DNA from: a virus
Direction: 5' to 3' (one strand)
Length of the DNA stretch: 46,066 bases
IMG/VR virus record: IMGVR_UViG_3300047388_000137
Location: 1 to 46,066 of that record
The position numbers and the translations under genes were made by a program. Under the pieces are notes generated by a model. It ran no database searches. It worked only from the letters and a program-made list of their open reading frames with translations, and was not told where the DNA came from. Shown piece by piece: positions 22,848-29,542 of the stretch (the first letter of the stretch is position 1; each line of letters opens with the position of its first letter).

Positions 22848-23117
22848 GTGGCCGACGTTCCCTTCGACCCCGGAGAGGAGAGTGAAGACCCGGCGGTCGG
22901 GATCATCGGCATCGGCACCGCGAGCCTCTCGCTCTTCCCGCGCGAGGTCTCGAAGACGGAACGTGCCCGATGGAAGCGAGAGGACGCGGCGCGCGACAAG
23001 CGCCGCATCCCTATCGGCTTTAGGCTGCCCGATCCTCCCGCGCCGCAACCTCCCGCACCTTCGCGTGCGTCCGCTGCCGCGAAACCCCGAGCACGCTCCC
23101 GATCTCGGCGAGCGTGA
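22848..23117 (+). CDS. Hypothetical protein with Pro/Arg-rich tail (89 aa)
   Basis: GTG 22848, 2 nt after the previous stop. An acidic start (DVPFDPGEESEDPAVGIIGI) and basic middle (KTERARWKREDAARDKRRIP) look genuine. The last 33 codons are Pro/Ala/Arg-rich and overlap the converging HTH gene on the other strand. The true stop is this one, but selection on the tail may come from the opposite gene. Confidence 0.55.
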   Translation: MADVPFDPGEESEDPAVGIIGIGTASLSLFPREVSKTERARWKREDAARDKRRIPIGFRLPDPPAPQPPAPSRASAAAKPRARSRSRRA

Positions 23118-23250
23118 ACGCGGGCTTGCCGTCCCCCCGCGTCGCCCGGTAGGCGCGCATGATCGCTGCGTCCAGTGCAGCGTCGGCGCGCTCTACCTCG
23201 CGGCGATGGTCCCGGACGGTGCGTTGCAGCTCGGTCAGCTCGTCGCTCAC
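23020..23250 (-). CDS. Small HTH DNA-binding protein (76 aa)
   Basis: GTG 23250 overlaps the TGA of the upstream minus-strand gene. An N-terminal coiled coil (LTELQRTVRDHRREVERADA) is followed by a helix-turn-helix (FTLAEIGSVLGVSRQRTHAK) and a short basic end. It is the second gene of a minus-strand pair inside a plus-strand block, a typical place for a regulator expressed on its own. The target is unknown; its own promoter region or the early genes are possible. Confidence 0.7.
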   Translation of the reverse strand: MSDELTELQRTVRDHRREVERADAALDAAIMRAYRATRGDGKPAFTLAEIGSVLGVSRQRTHAKVREVAAREDRAA

Positions 23251-23453
23251 AGCGTCGCCCGTCCACGTCTGCGCTCCGGCCGGGTCTCGACCTCTTTCGC
23301 GAAGGGGAGGATCTCGTCGACCTCCTCGTTCGTGAGGTCGGCGCGTCGAGCGACCGTGACCCCGTCGTAGAACTCAATCCGCACGCGCGCGCCGGAACCC
23401 GGAGGAATCATCACGCCGGACTTGTCGCTCTGCCGTGCCTGAACCAGTGCCAT
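23247..23453 (-). CDS. Small hypothetical protein paired with HTH regulator (68 aa)
   Basis: ATG 23453 with AGGAG 8 nt upstream; a GTG at 23489 would put the start near the predicted transcription start and lacks an SD. MALVQARQSDKSGVMIPPGS leads to a beta segment (RVRIEFYDGVTVARRADLTN) and an acidic-to-basic tail. It has the size and position of a toxin-antitoxin or anti-repressor partner, but no signature proves this. Confidence 0.6.
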   Translation of the reverse strand: MALVQARQSDKSGVMIPPGSGARVRIEFYDGVTVARRADLTNEEVDEILPFAKEVETRPERRRGRATL

Positions 23454-23491
23454 TCCGCAAGCTCCTGATCTGTAGCTCGTGTTGCTCACTG

Positions 23492-23519
23492 AGTATACAC
23501 ACTTCTACCGTCGAATCAA
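23492..23519 (-). promoter_or_regulatory. Promoter of the minus-strand regulator pair
   Basis: On the minus strand TTGATT (23514-23519) and TATACT (23492-23497) are 16 nt apart, close to sigma-70/SigA consensus. The start would fall about 30 nt upstream of ATG 23453. This is among the best promoter matches in the window. Confidence 0.6.
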
Positions 23520-23564
23520 CCCCTATCTCGACGGTGTGCAAACCCTGTGTCAGAGTCAAAACTA

Positions 23565-23577
23565 CCGCCAGAGAGGA
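23565..23577 (+). promoter_or_regulatory. Start-associated sequence (CCGCCAGAGAGGA)
   Basis: Last early copy, 8 nt before ATG 23586. Confidence 0.65.
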
Positions 23578-23585
23578 CAACAAGT

Positions 23586-23885
23586 ATGAGTCAACCGTCG
23601 AATAATCGCAAGGGTCGTCGGTCGGAGGAGATGAAGTTCGCCTACTCCGGCCCATTCTCGTCCCTGCTCGGCCTGCCGCTCCGCGCGCTCAAGCCCGTGC
23701 GTGACCTGGCCGGGAAGGTGCTCGACCAGCAGCCGAAGTACGCGGCCAACTCCGCGGAGCGCTACACCGTCGAGACCGCCGTCGGCCCCGTGGTCGCGGA
23801 CTACCTGATCCACCTCTACGGTCGCGAGACGGGGGCAGACCGTCGCACGAAGCGCCGCCGCACTCGGAAGCCGGTACAGTCGTGA
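23586..23885 (+). CDS. Basic hypothetical protein (99 aa)
   Basis: ATG 23586 behind the start-associated sequence. Basic ends (NNRKGRRSEE; RRTKRRRTRKPVQS) flank a helical centre (LLGLPLRALKPVRDLAGKVL; AVGPVVADYLIHLYG). Possibly nucleic-acid binding. Coupled to the next gene by GTGA. Confidence 0.65.
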   Translation: MSQPSNNRKGRRSEEMKFAYSGPFSSLLGLPLRALKPVRDLAGKVLDQQPKYAANSAERYTVETAVGPVVADYLIHLYGRETGADRRTKRRRTRKPVQS

Positions 23886-24043
23886 CCGAGATCGAGGAGC
23901 TGTTCGAGCGGACCGATGTGATCGCCGCGAAGCTCCGCGAGGTGACCGAGGCGCTCGTGGCAACGACCGAGGCACTCGCCGACAGACTGGACACCGTCGA
24001 GGACATCCTTTGGGGCGACGAGCGCTCCGTCCCTCGCGCGTGA
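23882..24043 (+). CDS. Small coiled-coil protein (53 aa)
   Basis: GTG 23882 overlaps the previous TGA. One long heptad-patterned helix (ELFERTDVIAAKLREVTEAL, then TTEALADRLDTVEDILWG). Probably an oligomerising accessory for the basic protein upstream. It ends just before element B. Confidence 0.65.
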   Translation: MTEIEELFERTDVIAAKLREVTEALVATTEALADRLDTVEDILWGDERSVPRA

Positions 24044-24050
24044 CCACATG

Positions 24051-24112
24051 AAGCGGTTGTCCCGAAGGGACGTAAACCGCTTCTCCCTAAGTAAGTAATA
24101 CACGCGCACGCG
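24051..24112 (+). repeat. Structured repeat element, copy B
   Basis: AAGCGGTT-GTCCC-GAA-GGGAC-GTA-AACCGCTT (24051-24082) followed by CTCCCTAAGTAAGTAATACA. It matches copy A at 16610 in inner stem, loop and trailer, with a compensated outer stem. It stands about 110 nt upstream of the sigma-like gene, between two gene blocks. Confidence 0.65.
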
Positions 24113-24162
24113 AGGGTACCGGCCCTTCCGCCTGGTGGCGGGGGCCGTAAGTCAAGCTGTGC

Positions 24163-24193
24163 TTTACAAAATCCAGCCGTTTCCGACTATACC
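24163..24193 (+). promoter_or_regulatory. Possible promoter before the sigma-like gene
   Basis: TTTACA (24163-24168) and TATACC (24188-24193), or ACTATA at 24186 with a 17 nt spacer, lie in a locally AT-rich stretch. With this -10 the transcript would begin close to ATG 24195, so the mRNA would be nearly leaderless. Confidence 0.3.
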
Positions 24194-24194
24194 T

Positions 24195-24704
24195 ATGGAG
24201 GGACAAATCGCCGATCACTTTGAGCAGCTCTGGACGAACACTCGCCCCGAGCTTCTCCGCTACTACGAACGCCGCCTGCCGAACCCGGCGGAAGCTGAGG
24301 ACGCAGTCCAGAGCCTCTTCGAGCAGCTCCTGAAGGTGCGGGGGGAGATCACTTCCCCGCTCGCCCTGATCCGCACGATGGCCGCACGCCTCCTCGCCGA
24401 CGCATACGACGCGCAGCGCGTGGCCCCCGAGCCGCTGAGCTACGAGAAGCTCATCGGCCTCGACGGCACAGGCCTCGATCACCTCCCGCAGTTCCAGACC
24501 GCGAGCTTCGACGACCTGATGTTCGACGGAGCGCACGACACCGCCGTGCGCGACCTCGCCGACGATCTCCGCGACGCCTACATCTTGGGCGAGCTTCGCG
24601 GGCTTCCTTCGCGTGAGTCCGGGCAAGTGCTCGGGGTCTCGCACGTCACCGCCGCTACCCGCCGGGAGCTGGCGACCACTGTCATTCGAGAGGAGATTGC
24701 GTGA
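24195..24704 (+). CDS. Sigma-70-family (ECF-like) sigma factor
   Basis: 169 aa from ATG 24195. Region 2-like N-terminus: TRPELLRYYERRLPNPAEAE, DAVQSLFEQLLKV and ALIRTMAARLLADAY. A linker follows. The C-terminal region 4-like HTH is ILGELRGLPSRESGQVLGVS then HVTAATRRELATT. This two-domain layout is that of ECF sigma factors, which redirect host RNA polymerase. Region 2 is divergent, so it may be weak or act as an anti-host factor. GGAGGGACAA occurs just inside the frame before ATC 24207, so a start there cannot be excluded. It is the first gene of the replication block. Confidence 0.7.
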   Translation: MEGQIADHFEQLWTNTRPELLRYYERRLPNPAEAEDAVQSLFEQLLKVRGEITSPLALIRTMAARLLADAYDAQRVAPEPLSYEKLIGLDGTGLDHLPQFQTASFDDLMFDGAHDTAVRDLADDLRDAYILGELRGLPSRESGQVLGVSHVTAATRRELATTVIREEIA

Positions 24705-25006
24705 GCGACCTCAAGGTGGGAGACCGCGTCCGCGTTGCGGACGACGGGCTCGGCTACGCGAACAAGCTCGGAACCGTCAGCGCGCCCTACTCGTTTCAGC
24801 AGGACTACGAGACCTCGGTCTACCTCGACGACTTCGACGGCGGCTTCTACATCGAGACCAAGCGCCTGTCTCTTGCCACTGGCGCACGGGTGGCCGCGCG
24901 TGCCGAGGTCACCATCGTGGTCAGCTTCGACGGAGGCCCCGAGTACGAGCTGACGGTCGACGAGACCAACGCGCTCATCCGCGACCTCGAACTGGCCGTG
25001 GCGTAG
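24701..25006 (+). CDS. Hypothetical protein, beta-barrel N-terminus (101 aa)
   Basis: GTG 24701 overlaps the TGA of the sigma-like gene. LKVGDRVRVADDGLGYANKL and VYLDDFDGGFYIETKRLSLA resemble an SH3/KOW barrel. The C-terminal half (EVTIVVSFDGGPEYELTVDE, then a helix) looks like a separate small domain. No known family is assigned. Confidence 0.7.
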   Translation: MSDLKVGDRVRVADDGLGYANKLGTVSAPYSFQQDYETSVYLDDFDGGFYIETKRLSLATGARVAARAEVTIVVSFDGGPEYELTVDETNALIRDLELAVA

Positions 25007-25192
25007 TTGCGCAAGCTGAACCCGCGCCGCGAAAAGGGCCTCCTCAACGAGGCATTCGCGGACCGCTTCGGCAAGAAGAAAACCAAGTCGATCAGGCGCA
25101 AGGAGCGCCACGCTCGCGTGCTCGTGCGTGAGACCGCGTACCTGGTCTCGCTCGGCGTCGACCCGAAGGAGAGCGAGGCCCCAGTCGCATGA
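25007..25192 (+). CDS. Small basic hypothetical protein (61 aa)
   Basis: TTG 25007 follows the previous TAG directly. Lys- and Arg-rich helices (RKLNPRREKGLLNEAFADRF; KKKTKSIRRKERHARVLV) and a helical end. Probably nucleic-acid binding. ATGA overlap with the MazG-like gene. Confidence 0.6.
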   Translation: MRKLNPRREKGLLNEAFADRFGKKKTKSIRRKERHARVLVRETAYLVSLGVDPKESEAPVA

Positions 25193-25506
25193 AGAAGAAG
25201 ACTGCGCTCAAGCTCGTGACCGACGAGCTGACGCGCGCTCGTGCGGGGCACGTCCCGATGCACAGCGCCCACGAGGGGTTCGCTGTCCTCCAGGAGGAGG
25301 TCGACGAGCTGTGGGAAGAGATCAAAGGCAACCAAGGCACAACGCACCGCGGTATCAGTGAGGCCGTGCAGACCGCCGCGATGGCGCTGCGCTATCTGAT
25401 TGACCTGTGCGACGAACCCGCGGCGGCGCAGCATGAGACCAAGGTTCGTACCCATTACGCGTCCGTCCCCGACGGCGGCTGGGGCAGCGGGAGCTACTCG
25501 GGATGA
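25189..25506 (+). CDS. MazG-like nucleotide pyrophosphohydrolase
   Basis: 105 aa, ATG 25189. After a basic start, HSAHEGFAVLQEEVDELWEE and GISEAVQTAAMALRYLIDLC match the compact phage MazG-like family. EEVDELWEE supplies the E..E metal site, and the second acidic site in RYLIDL is partly kept. Such enzymes hydrolyse NTPs or dNTPs, helping pool control or countering (p)ppGpp. The C-terminal tail is Gly/Ser-rich. Confidence 0.75.
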   Translation: MKKKTALKLVTDELTRARAGHVPMHSAHEGFAVLQEEVDELWEEIKGNQGTTHRGISEAVQTAAMALRYLIDLCDEPAAAQHETKVRTHYASVPDGGWGSGSYSG

Positions 25507-25622
25507 CGAACTGGATCTTCTACACCCTGGTCGGCATCGGGACGTACCTCTGGCTGTACTGCGCCGCACACCTCACCAAGGCGGGGTTCAAGGCGCTAAG
25601 GCTGAGCTGGCGCAACAGGTGA
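25503..25622 (+). CDS. Single-pass membrane protein (39 aa)
   Basis: ATG 25503 overlaps the previous TGA. TNWIFYTLVGIGTYLWLYCA is a transmembrane helix, followed by a basic tail (HLTKAGFKALRLSWRNR). GTGA overlap with the nuclease gene. Function unknown. Confidence 0.65.
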   Translation: MTNWIFYTLVGIGTYLWLYCAAHLTKAGFKALRLSWRNR

Positions 25623-26527
25623 ACGACCTCATCACGGTCGACCTCGCCGGGATTATGGAAGTCGAGCTGCAACGCTCGCAGCGCCCGGACGATGGGAAGC
25701 TCCACCCGAGCAGCCATCTCGCCGCGCCGCTCCGGCACGCACAGCTCGACAGGGCGGGGGCTCCGAAGAAGCCCCGCCCCTTCGCCGAAGAGATGACCCT
25801 CCACATCGGTACGTCGATCCACGAGTGGCTGCACGACACGATGCGCCGTCAGGGCGTCCCGTACATGGCCGAGGTCACCCTCACGCCGTGGATGCAGGAC
25901 GGCTGGGCGGGCACCGCGGACGCGATCATCTGGCAGCCGGACTACAAGGCGTTCGTCCTCGTCGACTTCAAGACGGCGAAAGGCGAGTCGCTTAGGTTCC
26001 GGCGGCAAGGCGGGGCTTCCGAGGATCACATCCTCCAGACGAGCGTGTACTGGCACGCGCTGAAGCGGATGGGCATTCCGCTCGTGAAGAAGATCGGCGT
26101 GCTCTACATCCCGAAGAACGCCGTGCGCTCACCCGAGCCCGCGGAGCCCCTGATGGTGGACTTCGACCCGCTCCCCGTCCGCGCCCTCAACGCGCAGATG
26201 GCCGAGCGGAAGAAGAAGGTCGACCGCTACGTCAGCGCGCTGCCGAAACCGAACCCACGTCCCCTGCACGTCGAGGAGTTCCTGACGGACACTCTCGCGC
26301 CGGAGCAGGAGATGGAGCAGCGCGCCTACTTCGACCGCGCGTCGGGGGATCAAGTCCTCAAGCTGGTACCGCACTGGTCCGCCGCGTACTGCCCGTTCCC
26401 GACGGAGCTGTGCGGGTGCGGCGAGCAGCGCTCGACCACCATCGGTCGCTGGCGCAACGAGTCGCCCGATAGCTATGAGGCCCGGAAGGGATACGAAGAG
26501 ATCCAGCCCGTCGTTTCGCCGGGCTGA
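25619..26527 (+). CDS. PD-(D/E)XK (RecB/Cas4-like) exonuclease
   Basis: 302 aa from GTG 25619 (GTGA overlap); the open frame upstream to 25400 lies in other genes. The nuclease core has IGTSIHEWLHDTM, E85 (MAEVTLTP), D101 (GTADAIIW) and VDFKTAKG (D116, K118), then a Q-containing helix (HILQTSVYWHALKRMG), the RecB-family motif set. A C-terminal cysteine group (YCPFPTELCGCG) may hold an Fe-S or zinc centre as in Cas4-like enzymes. Upstream of Erf, it likely resects DNA ends for annealing. Confidence 0.8.
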   Translation: MNDLITVDLAGIMEVELQRSQRPDDGKLHPSSHLAAPLRHAQLDRAGAPKKPRPFAEEMTLHIGTSIHEWLHDTMRRQGVPYMAEVTLTPWMQDGWAGTADAIIWQPDYKAFVLVDFKTAKGESLRFRRQGGASEDHILQTSVYWHALKRMGIPLVKKIGVLYIPKNAVRSPEPAEPLMVDFDPLPVRALNAQMAERKKKVDRYVSALPKPNPRPLHVEEFLTDTLAPEQEMEQRAYFDRASGDQVLKLVPHWSAAYCPFPTELCGCGEQRSTTIGRWRNESPDSYEARKGYEEIQPVVSPG

Positions 26528-26954
26528 CGAACCTGCGTCGGACGCGAACCCTCAGGGCTACTGAGAAAGCGCGCTCCCGTTGAAGGGGGCACGTCCGGCG
26601 CGGACACATCGAGGAGTTCACAGGTGAAGGCCGCGCGCGGCCCAGACACTCCTCGGCCACGGATAACCACGGCTCGGCCGTGGAGGTGCCGTGGGGAGGA
26701 GGGCGGACACTGAGCCGCGGGGGCGAGCGCGAGGTGGGAAGGCGACCTCGCCCGAAGATTGCACACGGGTCGCGGCGACGGCCGCATTTCGTTGGCCGCG
26801 TGTGCAGCATCGCACGACGGTGCGAGCATGCCGACGAGAGGATGCGCGGCCAGGGATCGGCGCTGGCTCCGATTAGACCCGGCTCGGCCGGGAGGTAATG
26901 CGGGGAAGGCGGCCCCGACGCGCCCACTCACTTCTTTCAACTGACAGGAGACGC
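26528..26954 (+). other. Structured intergenic region upstream of erf
   Basis: Over 400 nt without a credible gene. Dyads: nested CCACGG/CCGTGG stems (26657-26694), TGCACACG with CGTGTGCA (26760-26767, 26799-26806) enclosing GGCC...GGCC, and TCGCAC-GACG-GTGCGA (26810-26825). Before the recombination and polymerase genes this could be a replication origin, a non-coding RNA or a long structured leader. Confidence 0.5.
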
Positions 26955-27440
26955 ATGGCCGTACCTAAGTCGCTCGACGAAGCGCTGCTCGCGTTCCAGA
27001 AAGACCCGATCTCGCTGGAGAAAGACGCCACCAATCCGGCCTTCGGTCGCGGCTCGAAGTACATCTCCCTCGACGCAGCGCTGCCGAAGATCCTCGCGAT
27101 CCTGAACAGCCTCGGCGTCGTGCTCACGCAGTCGCCGTCGCATATTGACGGAGCGCCCGCGCTCACCACCCGGCTGCGCCACGTCGCGACCGGCAGCGAG
27201 CTGGAGTCCACCATGCCGCTGATCCTCGACAAGGACACAGCGCAGGGCCAGGGCTCAGCGATCACCTACGCGAAGCGCTACGCGCTGCTCTCGATGCTCG
27301 CGCTTGTGGCCGAGACGGACGACGACGGCAACAAGGCGTCGGAGAAGCCGGTCGAGGTAGTGAACAGGCGCACCGCCCGTGGTCGCCGCACGTCCGCAGC
27401 CGCTGAGGCAGCAACGGTCGACGACACGGACACGTACTAG
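26955..27440 (+). CDS. erf: ERF-family single-strand annealing protein
   Basis: 161 aa, ATG 26955 behind CAGGAG. The ERF superfamily core is visible: SLDEALLAFQKDPISLEKDA, FGRGSKYISLDAALPKILAI, the (T/A)RL.HVATG segment and the signature QGSAITYAKRYALLSMLALV followed by AETDDDGN. The C-terminus is basic then acidic (DDTDTY). It anneals complementary single strands, likely with the upstream nuclease and the SSB. A long upstream open frame lacks a ribosome site. Confidence 0.88.
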   Translation: MAVPKSLDEALLAFQKDPISLEKDATNPAFGRGSKYISLDAALPKILAILNSLGVVLTQSPSHIDGAPALTTRLRHVATGSELESTMPLILDKDTAQGQGSAITYAKRYALLSMLALVAETDDDGNKASEKPVEVVNRRTARGRRTSAAAEAATVDDTDTY

Positions 27441-27443
27441 AGC

Positions 27444-28586
27444 TTGCGCATCCGCGAGTTCTGCTGGGACTCGTGGGCGAAGTGGGCGTTCGAGCGTTGG
27501 GCCGTTGACCTACCGACGGCCATCGCCGTCGACACTGAGACCACGGGGCTCGGCTTCCACGACGTGGCGTTCTGCGCCACGCTCACCTGGCGGCGTCCGA
27601 ACGGTGACCTCCAGAGTGCGTACATCGAGCTGGACGACGCTGACTGTCGCCCCATCGCGGGCGCGGGGATGCCCCCAGCAGGTGACCCCGAGAACCGGCG
27701 CGCCCTACTGAGGGCGATCCTCCACGGCACGGAGACCTGGGTGTTCTGGAATGCGAAGTTCGACCTCGCGCGCCTCGACTACCTCGGCATCCTGCCCCCG
27801 CTCGACGGGCACATCATCGAGGACGGTCAGCCCATCGCCGCGCTCATCAACGAGAACCGGCGCATGAAGCTGAAGGTCCGCGCCGTCGAGGATCTCGGCT
27901 TCGTGAACACGATCCAGGTTCAGGTGCAGTCCGGCCCGCGTAAGGGCGAGTGGGACGCGAAAGCGAAAGAGGAGCACCTCCTCGGCAAGCTGCGCACGAA
28001 GCTGAAGCTGACCAAGGAGGACGGCTACCACCTGATCCCCCGCGAGGCGATGATCCCGTACGCGCTCACCGACACCGAGCTGACGCTCCGCTGGTGGGAG
28101 AAGCACGCGCCGCTGCTGCCGGAAGATCTCATCCCCGTCTACGACGAGGAGATCGAGGTCGCGCACATCCTGCGCAAGATGGAGGGCAACGGCGTCGGCA
28201 TCGACGTGCCATACCTGACCGAGGCTGAGGACGAGTGGGGCGCGAAGGTGATGACCACCTGGCAGACGTTGGTTGGCCTGATCGGTCGGGATGACTTCAA
28301 CCCCAACTCGCCGAAGCAGCTCCTCGCCGCGTTCAAGACGGCGGGCGTGACGCTGGAGTCAACCGACAAGGCGCACCTCCGCGACATGGTCGCGAACAGG
28401 GCCTCCCCCAAGGAGGCCGTCCAGATCGCCCTCGCTCTGCGTGAGTATCGCGACGCGGAGAAGGTACATGGCACGTACTTGACTTCGCTGCTCGCGGATC
28501 AACGCGACTCGATTGCGCACCCGTGGCTGAACCCAGTCGGCCCCCGTACGGGGCGCATGTCCTCCTCCGTGGCGACGAACGATTAG
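27444..28586 (+). CDS. polA: DNA polymerase A, N-terminal part (exonuclease, palm start)
   Basis: 380 aa, TTG 27444. The 3'-5' exonuclease motifs are intact: Exo I AVDTETTG (D30, E32), Exo II VFWNAKFDLARL, Exo III YALTDTELTL. The thumb and start of the palm follow, ending at TGRMSSSVATND then TAG. Family A polymerases continue this RxSS motif with ..NxQNLP, which is found 955 nt downstream (29542). So this is the 5' part of one polymerase gene interrupted by an insert. It is either spliced or works as a separate subunit. Confidence 0.85.
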   Translation: MRIREFCWDSWAKWAFERWAVDLPTAIAVDTETTGLGFHDVAFCATLTWRRPNGDLQSAYIELDDADCRPIAGAGMPPAGDPENRRALLRAILHGTETWVFWNAKFDLARLDYLGILPPLDGHIIEDGQPIAALINENRRMKLKVRAVEDLGFVNTIQVQVQSGPRKGEWDAKAKEEHLLGKLRTKLKLTKEDGYHLIPREAMIPYALTDTELTLRWWEKHAPLLPEDLIPVYDEEIEVAHILRKMEGNGVGIDVPYLTEAEDEWGAKVMTTWQTLVGLIGRDDFNPNSPKQLLAAFKTAGVTLESTDKAHLRDMVANRASPKEAVQIALALREYRDAEKVHGTYLTSLLADQRDSIAHPWLNPVGPRTGRMSSSVATND

Positions 28587-28932
28587 GAAGCTGACCGAGG
28601 CCCATCGCCGGGCCTATCAGCGCGCCTACCACTCGGCGAACAAGGAGAAGTTCTGGGAGCGGAATCTCCGCGTCAAGTACGGCATCACGCCCCCGGACTA
28701 CTACCGGATGCTCGAAGAGCAGGACGGTGCGTGCGCGATCTGCTTGTCGACGGAGGACTCCTACGGGCGCTCGAAGTTCAGCGTCGACCACGACCATGAG
28801 ACCGGCGCTGTCCGCGGACTGCTGTGTACGCACTGCAACCGCGCCATCGGAATGTTCCGCGACAACGGGGAGCACCTCCAGCGTGCGGCCGACTACATCA
28901 ACTCAGGAGGCGGATGCGTTACGTCCAAATAG
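28582..28932 (+). CDS. HNH (Endo VII-like) homing endonuclease inside polA
   Basis: The open frame covers a helical N-terminus (HRRAYQRAYHSANKEKFWER), NLRVKYGITPPDYYRMLEEQ, then DGACAICL, VDHDHETG and VRGLLCTHCNRAIGMF: a full Endo VII-type nuclease. The first ATG (28708) would remove the N-terminal half. Upstream only ATT 28582, overlapping the polA TAG (ATTAG), or CTG 28591 is available. Neither has a good SD. I give ATT as provisional start (116 aa). Probably the mobility enzyme of the insert. Confidence 0.7.
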   Translation: MRKLTEAHRRAYQRAYHSANKEKFWERNLRVKYGITPPDYYRMLEEQDGACAICLSTEDSYGRSKFSVDHDHETGAVRGLLCTHCNRAIGMFRDNGEHLQRAADYINSGGGCVTSK

Positions 28933-29541
28933 TCCTGACGGACAGCCAGGCCGCACTGCTCGCGACGGGGCTGCCATACCTCACCGATCTGAACGATGAC
29001 CCCGTCGAGTGCGAGCAGATCAAAGCGCTCGCACAGTTCTTCTCAGCGGTCGCATCGAACCCGCTCGCGTTCCCCGTGCGGACACAGGCGATGGCGCGCT
29101 CGATCAAGAAGCGCGCGAAGCGTCTCCGAGCCGGTAGGTAGCTCTGAGCGACATAGAGCTGGCCTGGGCCGCTGGGTTCTTCGACGGCGAAGGCTGCGTG
29201 AGCATCTCACGCACCAAGCACAAGAACGGGCGCGAGTATCACCAACTCAAGGTAAAGGTTGGTCAGCGCGACCCACGCCCCCTCGAACGGCTCGTCGCGA
29301 TGTTCGGCGGAAACTCAAGGACTAACGGACGCGGGGTTGCGCTGTGGGAGGTCTCGTCCAGCGGCGCAGCCGCGATGCTGACGGCGTTGCTTCCGTACCT
29401 GCTCAACAAGCGCGAGCAGGCCGAGGTCGCACTCACATTCCAAGCTCGGAGAAACACCGGGCGCGGCAGGCTCGCCGTCCAGGATCGTGAACAGGACGCA
29501 GCCGACTTCGAGACCGTCAAGCGCCTAAAGCACGTGTATTG
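28584..29541 (+). mobile_element. Insert splitting polA: intron or homing-gene cluster
   Basis: About 955 nt separate GAT (last polA codon) from AACTGGCAAAATCTG. The exon ends in T and the insert can end in TTG just before AAC, as group I introns require (U at the 5' site, G at the 3' end). Splicing there would restore SSSVATND-NWQNLPG. It carries an Endo VII-like HNH gene, a 75 aa gene and a LAGLIDADG gene. I could not trace a full group I core by eye. Confidence 0.6.
28914..29141 (+). CDS. Small hypothetical protein within the polA insert (75 aa)
   Basis: ATG 28914, 3 nt after GGAGGCGG and overlapping the HNH stop by 19 nt. MRYVQIVLTDSQAALLATGL is a strand-helix start; the C-terminus is a basic helix (MARSIKKRAKRLRAGR). 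Unlike its neighbours it has no nuclease motif. It could be a passenger gene or a maturase-like helper. Confidence 0.6.
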   Translation: MRYVQIVLTDSQAALLATGLPYLTDLNDDPVECEQIKALAQFFSAVASNPLAFPVRTQAMARSIKKRAKRLRAGR

Positions 29542-29542
29542 A
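29144..29542 (+). CDS. LAGLIDADG homing endonuclease, CTG start
   Basis: 132 aa single-motif LAGLIDADG protein. ELAWAAGFFDGEGCVSIS is the LAGLIDADG helix with its catalytic acid, followed by LKVKVGQRDPRPLERLVAMF and a second alpha/beta half. One motif implies a homodimer. The frame opens after a TAG at 29135 and offers only CTG 29144, 5 nt after GGTAGG. It shares 32 identical bases with the copy at 34515. Its TGA overlaps the TTG of the downstream polA part. Confidence 0.8.
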   Translation: MSDIELAWAAGFFDGEGCVSISRTKHKNGREYHQLKVKVGQRDPRPLERLVAMFGGNSRTNGRGVALWEVSSSGAAAMLTALLPYLLNKREQAEVALTFQARRNTGRGRLAVQDREQDAADFETVKRLKHVY

